Source: Acidisphaera sp. S103
Lineage (GTDB): Bacteria; Pseudomonadota; Alphaproteobacteria; Acetobacterales; Acetobacteraceae
Assembly (NCBI RefSeq): GCF_009765975.1
Contig: NZ_LMUJ01000101.1
Location: 82,588 to 146,587, forward strand
Reading direction: 5' to 3'
Length of the DNA: 64,000 nt
The notes below the pieces were generated by a model. That model was not told where the DNA came from, searched no databases, and saw nothing but the letters and a program-made list of their open reading frames with translations. Within the stretch, counting starts at the first letter, position 1, and the number at the start of each line of letters is the position of its first letter. A program made the position numbers and the translations under genes. Positions 59,718-64,000 of this stretch are shown here, piece by piece.

Positions 59718-60494
59718 ATGGCACTGCTCGATGGGAAAGTCGGGATCATCACGGGTGCGGCGTCCGGCATCGGCGCGGCGACGGCACGCACGCTGGCGCG
59801 CGAGGGCGCCAAGCTGGTGCTGGCCGACATCGACGATGCCGCCGGCGCCGCGTTGGCCGATGAACTTGGTGGTGTTTACCTGCATCTCGACGTGGCCGAG
59901 GAAGACGGCTGGCCGGCGGTGATCGCCGCGGCGGAGCGGTTCGGGCGGCTGGATATCATGGTCGCCAACGCGGGCATCGGCATCATGGGCAACGCCATAG
60001 ACATGTCGCTGAAGGACTGGCGGCGGCAGATGACGATCAACGTCGACGGTGTGTTCCTTTCGGTGAAGTATTGCATTCCGGCGATGCGACGCGCCGGCAA
60101 TGGCGGATCGATCGTGATGCTGTCATCCGTCGCCGGGCTGCGCGGGTCGGCTGGGCTGGCCGGCTACAGCGCGACCAAGGGGGCGGTGCGGCTGTTCGCG
60201 AAGTCGATGGCGCTGGAATGCGCGCAGGCGGGCGACGGGATCCGGGTGAACTCGGTGCATCCCGGGATCATCGCGACGCCGATCTGGACCAAGCTGCCGG
60301 TGGGGCAGAACCGGCCGATCGATCCGTACGCCGTGGCCGAAACGACGGTGCCGCTGGGCAAGGCCGGCGAAGCGTCGGAGATCGCCGACGGCATCCTGTT
60401 CCTGGCGTCCGATATGTCGAGCCACGTGACCGGGTCGGAGCTTGTCATCGACGGTGGCATGACCGCGGGGCGGATTACGCGGTTCACGCAGTGA
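59718..60494 (+). CDS. short-chain dehydrogenase/reductase (SDR) family oxidoreductase
   Basis: 258 aa from the ATG at 59718, preceded by gggggaaa. The cofactor motif is TGAASGIGAATARTLAREGA (from residue 12), with VLADIDDAAG suggesting NAD(H) preference due to Asp after the second strand. VANAGIGIMG, the catalytic Ser in LSSVAGLRGS and Tyr-x3-Lys in GYSATKGAVRLFAKSMALE are all present, and SHVTGSELVIDGGMTAG closes the domain. The substrate is not identifiable. The stop overlaps the GTG start of the DUF2442 gene. Confidence 0.93.
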   Translation: MALLDGKVGIITGAASGIGAATARTLAREGAKLVLADIDDAAGAALADELGGVYLHLDVAEEDGWPAVIAAAERFGRLDIMVANAGIGIMGNAIDMSLKDWRRQMTINVDGVFLSVKYCIPAMRRAGNGGSIVMLSSVAGLRGSAGLAGYSATKGAVRLFAKSMALECAQAGDGIRVNSVHPGIIATPIWTKLPVGQNRPIDPYAVAETTVPLGKAGEASEIADGILFLASDMSSHVTGSELVIDGGMTAGRITRFTQ

Positions 60495-60760
60495 CGCTGT
60501 TCGAGATTGTTGGGGCTGTTGCCCGTCCGGATCATACCGTCTCGATCACGTGGTCGGACGGTGTGGCCGGGGTAGTCGATTTCCTGCCGATCATCGACCG
60601 TGGCGGATGGTTCACTCCGCTGCGGGACGGCGATTACTTCGTTGCGACGATGGTTTTGCTGGCGGCCGGGGCCGGGCTGACGTGGCCGGAGGAGGTTGAT
60701 TATTCGGCGGATTTCCTGCGGCAAGTAGCGTTTCCGAATGGATTGCCGAACGCTCGATGA
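60491..60760 (+). CDS. DUF2442 family small protein
   Basis: 89 aa starting at GTG 60491, which overlaps the TGA of the SDR gene by 4 bp (GTGA). The sequence is typical of DUF2442: VSITWSDGVAGVVDFLPIID, then GGWFTPLRDGDYFVATMVLL and LTWPEEVDYSADFLRQVAF. These small proteins often accompany toxin-antitoxin or DUF4160 genes, but here the only partner is an SDR gene. The function is unknown. The translational coupling and the family pattern both support the GTG start. Confidence 0.8.
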   Translation: MTLFEIVGAVARPDHTVSITWSDGVAGVVDFLPIIDRGGWFTPLRDGDYFVATMVLLAAGAGLTWPEEVDYSADFLRQVAFPNGLPNAR

Positions 60761-61140
60761 CGGTCTTGGGAATGCTGACTGGGCGTGGTGTTTTTTAAGC
60801 CAGTTAAGCCAAGTCGCATTCGGAAGAAATGGACGGGCGCGTGATTCGCGGATGCGCCCATATTCAAGAAAGCAAGAATTTAACACAGATTTAGCGGATT
60901 AAGTGCACAGATTACACTGAGGCAAACTGGTCGGCGGAGTGCCCCCGGCGAGGCTTTATGCGGCACGTGCGTTGATATCAGAATCACGACGGTGCCATCA
61001 CTTTCCGTGAAATCTGTGTGCTTTATCCGAAAATCTGTGTTAACGCCTTCCTTTTTTGGGAACCCACCCGTTTTGAACGGATGTATGATCCCGATAAGGT
61101 GTCGACTCAAATACCGTGTCAGTCTCAATGAAAATTACGA
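60761..61140. other. intergenic region containing a long inverted repeat
   Basis: 380 bp with no credible coding sequence. The main content is the inverted repeat at 60880-61042. The frame at 60880-61128 (minus) is a spurious translation of it. Confidence 0.55.
60880..61042. repeat. inverted repeat built on ATCTGTGT motifs
   Basis: Left arm ttaacacagatttagcggat continues taagtgcacagatt (60880-60913). The right arm aaatctgtgtgctttatccg continues aaaatctgtgttaa (61010-61042), which is its approximate complement. Each arm contains two copies of the ACAGATT/AATCTGT core about 22 bp apart. The 96-bp spacer has no coding potential. The arms are AT-rich compared with surrounding DNA. Confidence 0.75.
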
Positions 61141-61749
61141 TCAGTTTCCTTGGCGGCGATACGGGTCATTGGCCGGTAGGATATTCTTGATATAATCACG
61201 GCTTTTCCAGTCCGGCGCGGGTGGTTCGTAGCCGGGATGCGGCAGATAGGCGGACAGGCGGCCGCCTTCCAGATCATGCACTGAACGAGGGCAGTTGGAA
61301 AACATCTCGCACTCGACGCGCACGACCAGTTTGGCGGCGTGGTGCCGCGCCAAGGCTTCGGCATCGTCCAGGATGGTGGCGTGGCCGTTGATGCGAATGC
61401 GCGTCGTCTTGCCGTCGAATTTCACGAACAACAGCCCGACGCTTGGGTTGCATTTGATATTGCCGAGTGTGCGGTACATGGAGTTGCCGTCGTACTCAGG
61501 GAATTCTATCGTTCCAGGAGCAACGATCTTGACGAAGCCAGGCATGCCGGAGCGCATGCTGCAATCGGTATAGTCACCGTAAGACGTGGCGATGAAGAAG
61601 AACGGCGTGGTCTCGATCATGACGCGATCGTCGGGCCAGAAATCATAGCGTCGCCGATGCGCGGCCAGGCCGTCGGCGACGCGGCGGCCGTCGAATCGAT
61701 CCTGCAAGGCGCGCATGCCGTCATGGTAGAAGGGGCGCCGTTCGGTCAT
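61141..61749 (-). CDS. pyridoxamine 5'-phosphate oxidase-like flavoprotein
   Basis: 202 aa. The FMN-binding split barrel is seen in VMIETTPFFFIATSYGDYTD, MPGFVKIVAPGTIEFPEYDG and NSMYRTLGNIKCNPSVGLLF, followed by TRIRINGHATILDD. The C-terminal half has ECEMFSNCPRSVHDLEGGRL, a pattern of the larger PPOX-type reductases that act on F420 or FMN-linked substrates, and not of PdxH. The substrate is unknown. The gene is alone on the minus strand after the inverted repeat. Confidence 0.88.
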   Translation of the reverse strand: MTERRPFYHDGMRALQDRFDGRRVADGLAAHRRRYDFWPDDRVMIETTPFFFIATSYGDYTDCSMRSGMPGFVKIVAPGTIEFPEYDGNSMYRTLGNIKCNPSVGLLFVKFDGKTTRIRINGHATILDDAEALARHHAAKLVVRVECEMFSNCPRSVHDLEGGRLSAYLPHPGYEPPAPDWKSRDYIKNILPANDPYRRQGN

Positions 61750-61844
61750 TGGTCTGTCTCCCTACATCGCAACCGAGCTCACCGTGATGTGCCTCACTTC
61801 CCGGAATCTCTTCATTTGCTGCGGGTCGGTTCGATCGATCAATG

Positions 61845-62399
61845 CTACGGCGAGGCCGCCCGCCGCTTCCAGTCCGCCGCGAGCAAACCATACATCAGGA
61901 TGTCGGCGAACCGCCCATCCGGCATTTTCAGGCGTTCGCGCATCGGCCCACTTTCCAGTCTAAATCCGATGCCCTCGGCGAGTCGCACGGACGCGTGGTT
62001 GTCGGGATCGATCAAGGCCTCGACCCGGTTGACCCGCAGGTCCTCGAAGCAATGATCGAGCACCGCCGATACTGCCTCGGTCGCCAGACCACGCCCCCAG
62101 AACGATCGGGCGAGAATATAGCCGATCTCCAGACGCTCATTAAGAACTTCCCGATGGTGGTAGTTCAGGAAGCCCATGGCCTGGCCGGTTTCTTTCAAGA
62201 TCACCGCCCAGGCGGCGTGGAACTCCGGCGGTGCGGAGACCGAACGACGAATTCCGGGCACCAGATCGTCGGAGCTACGCGAAGGTGGCGCGTTCCAGAA
62301 CCGCATCGCCTCCAGATCGGAGAAAATCACATGCATCGCCGGCGCGTCTTCCTCCGTCCAGGGACGAAGGGTCAGCCGGGGCGTGTCCAGAACGGTCAT
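61845..62399 (-). CDS. GNAT family N-acetyltransferase, RimJ/RimL type
   Basis: 184 aa. The start VLDTPRLTLRPWTEEDAPAM is the RimJ/RimL/SpeG-like beginning, and the acetyl-CoA loop is GYILARSFWGRGLATEAVSA with the WGRGLATEA signature. VRLAEGIGFRLESGPMRERL follows. Members acetylate ribosomal protein N-termini or small amines; this one cannot be assigned. It lies between the PPOX-type gene and the ABC1 kinase gene, all on the minus strand but 47-95 bp apart. Confidence 0.92.
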   Translation of the reverse strand: MTVLDTPRLTLRPWTEEDAPAMHVIFSDLEAMRFWNAPPSRSSDDLVPGIRRSVSAPPEFHAAWAVILKETGQAMGFLNYHHREVLNERLEIGYILARSFWGRGLATEAVSAVLDHCFEDLRVNRVEALIDPDNHASVRLAEGIGFRLESGPMRERLKMPDGRFADILMYGLLAADWKRRAASP

Positions 62400-62446
62400 G
62401 GCGCAATCCTACAACACGCCTGATGAATCGGACGAGCAAACCGCCC

Positions 62447-63790
62447 CTACCCCGCCGCCGGAACCCCAGCCTCGGCCAGTGCCGCCGCTTGCCGTTCCGC
62501 AAGGGCGGCTTCGTTGAAGTCGGCGATCAGTTCCTGGAACAGCCGGCTCCAGTTCAGTTCGGCTTTCAGCCGCAGGAAGACGCCGCCGAGGCCGATGGCG
62601 GAACGGTCCATCAGCACGAACTCGCGGGGCGGTTTCACCCCGCCGGTGCGCTTCAGCCCGGCATGCACCCGTTCGGCGACGTCGCGGCCGAAGGTGGGAT
62701 CATCCGTCTCCTGAATACGGCGCACGCGATCCTGGGTCAGCGGCTCGTACAAAAACCGAGCCCACATGTTCAGGACGTCCATTTTGTCGCGGGAGAGGTC
62801 GGTGAAGCCCCAGGTTTCGTAGGCGTGGTGGGCCTTGTCGTCGTCGTTGTCGCGCACCGCCTCGAACAGCGCGATGACGCCGGAGACGAAGCTGGCGTCG
62901 AACACCCGGATGGCGCCGAAATCCAGCAGGTTGACCGACCCGTCGGGCCGCACCTGGTAGTTTCCCAGATGCGGGTCGCCGTGGATCACGCCGAACCGGT
63001 AGAACGGCACATACCAGGCCCTGAACAGCGCCTCGGCGATCCGGTTACGCTCCTCCTGCGGCGGATCCTCGGCGAGGCGCTGCATCAGCGGGCGGCCGTC
63101 CAGCCAAGTCATTGTGAGCAGGCGGTGGGTGCTGAACGCGGGCCGCGGGACCGGAATGTGGACGCCGGGCTGGTCGCGCAGCATCAGCCCGTAGAGCCGC
63201 ATCTGGGCGGCTTCACGCAGGTAGTCCAGTTCCTCGCGCAGGCGCTCGCGCAGTTCCTTGTAGATCTCGTCGTGCTGGATGGCGCTGTCCATGCGGTGAT
63301 AGACCGCCATCGCCAGCTTCAACTGCCGCAGATCGGCTTCCACCGTGCTGGGCATATCCGGATATTGCAGCTTGCACGCCACATCCGTTCCGTCCGGCAG
63401 CGTGGCTCGGTGCACCTGCCCCAGGCTGGCGGCGGCCGACGCCTCCTGATTGAACGACGTGAACTTCGACCGCCAATCCGGCCCGAGCTCGCTGCCCATG
63501 CGGCGGCGAACGAAGTTCCAGCCCATGGCGGGCGCGTTCGCCTGAAGCTGCGCCAACTCCGCGGCGTATTCCGCCGGCAGCGCGTCGGGTACGGTGGACA
63601 GGAACTGCGCCACTTTCATCAGCGGCCCTTTCAGGCCGCCGAGGATGAGCTTCAGGTCCTCCGCATGCGCGGCCTTGTCGGTCTTGATGCCGAACACGCG
63701 CGCACCGGCGACGCGGGCAGCGATGCCGCCGACGGCGCCGGAGGTGCGCGCGAACCGGCGGATTTCGCCGAACAGGTTGCTACCGGACAT
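62447..63790 (-). CDS. ABC1/AarF/UbiB-family atypical kinase
   Basis: 447 aa from the ATG at 63790; the frame to 63817 adds nine residues unlike the family. Family motifs are LKGPLMKVAQFLSTVPDALP (the KxGQ region, here KVAQ), an Ala-rich nucleotide loop ASAAASLGQVHRA, FYRFGVIHGDPHLGNYQV (catalytic loop) and VNLLDFGAIRVF (DFG-like). The AAAS loop replaces the usual protein kinase P-loop and is normal for this family. Members act in ubiquinone synthesis or lipid homeostasis as ATPases. No other ubi genes are near, so the precise role is unclear. Confidence 0.92.
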   Translation of the reverse strand: MSGSNLFGEIRRFARTSGAVGGIAARVAGARVFGIKTDKAAHAEDLKLILGGLKGPLMKVAQFLSTVPDALPAEYAAELAQLQANAPAMGWNFVRRRMGSELGPDWRSKFTSFNQEASAAASLGQVHRATLPDGTDVACKLQYPDMPSTVEADLRQLKLAMAVYHRMDSAIQHDEIYKELRERLREELDYLREAAQMRLYGLMLRDQPGVHIPVPRPAFSTHRLLTMTWLDGRPLMQRLAEDPPQEERNRIAEALFRAWYVPFYRFGVIHGDPHLGNYQVRPDGSVNLLDFGAIRVFDASFVSGVIALFEAVRDNDDDKAHHAYETWGFTDLSRDKMDVLNMWARFLYEPLTQDRVRRIQETDDPTFGRDVAERVHAGLKRTGGVKPPREFVLMDRSAIGLGGVFLRLKAELNWSRLFQELIADFNEAALAERQAAALAEAGVPAAG

Positions 63791-63963
63791 CGGGTTGCCC
63801 ACACAGGCGTCGCACAAGGCACGACCAGGCAGGCGGTATCATTGGGTTGCTCTCGTCCGGGTTTGCATCACTCTTCATATTTGCCACCCGGACCCGATTG
63901 CAACCCGCTGATTCGGTTGCGCGATGTCAGTGCTAAGGCATTGCGGATGGATTAAGTACCTGA

Positions 63964-63984
63964 GGTTGGGATGGTTGCCCAACC
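63964..63984. promoter_or_regulatory. hairpin near the right edge
   Basis: Seven-base perfect arms ggttggg and cccaacc with loop atggttg. It borders the partial repeat copy D. It has no T-run. Confidence 0.45.
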
Positions 63985-64000
63985 CCGTCATGGCGGGGGG
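63984..64000. repeat. dispersed palindromic repeat, copy D (cut by the window edge)
   Basis: cccgtcatggcgggggg matches the outer arm of copies B and C (cccgtcatggcagg). The rest lies beyond the window. Confidence 0.5.

Noticed and set aside
60880..61128. 82-codon minus-strand frame in the ATCTGTGT repeat region
   Set aside because: Its peptide simply translates the inverted repeat and spacer; such frames are typical artefacts of this motif.
62231..63955. 574-codon plus-strand frame over the ABC1 kinase gene
   Set aside because: Antisense shadow without recognisable motifs; the minus-strand frame carries all kinase motifs.
1..64000. CRISPR array
   Set aside because: No regularly spaced direct repeats of 25-40 bp and no cas-like genes were seen. 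The only direct tandem repeat noted is the 20-bp pair at 55453.

Overview
The window reads as a chromosomal segment of a high-GC alphaproteobacterium, most plausibly from the Rhodospirillales/Acetobacteraceae side. The pointers are a CtrA-type cell-cycle regulator next to fliI/fliJ, a dapF-mtaB-ftsY operon, an OxyR/AhpC/AhpD peroxide module of alphaproteobacterial type, two TRAP transporters, and a DUF2066 protein. This placement is an inference from gene content and base composition. No rRNA genes or CRISPR arrays were seen, and there is one tRNA (Gly, anticodon CCC).

Layout. 1-7.2 kb: the tail of a DUF4410 protein, a TRAP transporter (dctP-dctQ-dctM, minus strand), then a peptide-type ABC transporter (binding protein plus two permeases, no ATPases) whose two permease genes are separated by 268 bp carrying a repeat element. 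7.3-17.5 kb: membrane proteins, an ArsR/SRPBCC/DUF899 operon with a clear operator, a lyase, an acetyltransferase, a GFA-family pseudogene with an in-frame stop, the D-galactonate pair dgoK-dgoA, pgeF and a lipoprotein. 17.5-27.2 kb: a single-domain response regulator, a 3-hydroxyisobutyrate dehydrogenase-like enzyme, a YqjI/YqjH-like metal regulator and ferric reductase pair behind a double GATATATC operator, DUF2066, a relic of a second yqjH-like gene, a hydrolase, alkB, mazG, greB, an OmpA protein, a nitrilase and a VOC protein. 27.3-34 kb: an orphan binding protein, a Phd/VapC toxin-antitoxin pair whose antitoxin appears to start at CTG, argC, small hypotheticals, DinB and LysR.

34-48.2 kb is the most accessory-looking part. 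Two large paralogous regulators (winged helix plus STAND-type ATPase, about 960 aa each, both minus strand) bracket a fused TRAP transporter, a GMC oxidoreductase, a membrane protein with a HExxGH-like motif, a HEPN-motif protein and a cupin. The 3' relic of a third such regulator and a fragment of an IS6-type transposase lie beside the first copy, and tRNA-Gly lies just beyond the second.

48.2-64 kb returns to core-like content: oxyR facing ahpC-ahpD (with a perfect 14-bp intercistronic hairpin), a glycosyltransferase-like membrane protein, a response regulator, fliI-fliJ facing ctrA, dapF-mtaB-ftsY, a GST, an SDR with a DUF2442 gene, a PPOX-type flavoprotein, a GNAT enzyme and an ABC1/UbiB-family kinase. 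A dispersed palindromic repeat of about 90 bp occurs at 6.1, 55.6, 59.5 kb and at the right edge.

No single wholly new system can be proved from sequence alone. The best leads are the paired STAND regulators with their third relic, the HEPN protein, the metal-responsive YqjI-like operator with the neighbouring ferric-reductase relic, and the repeat families.
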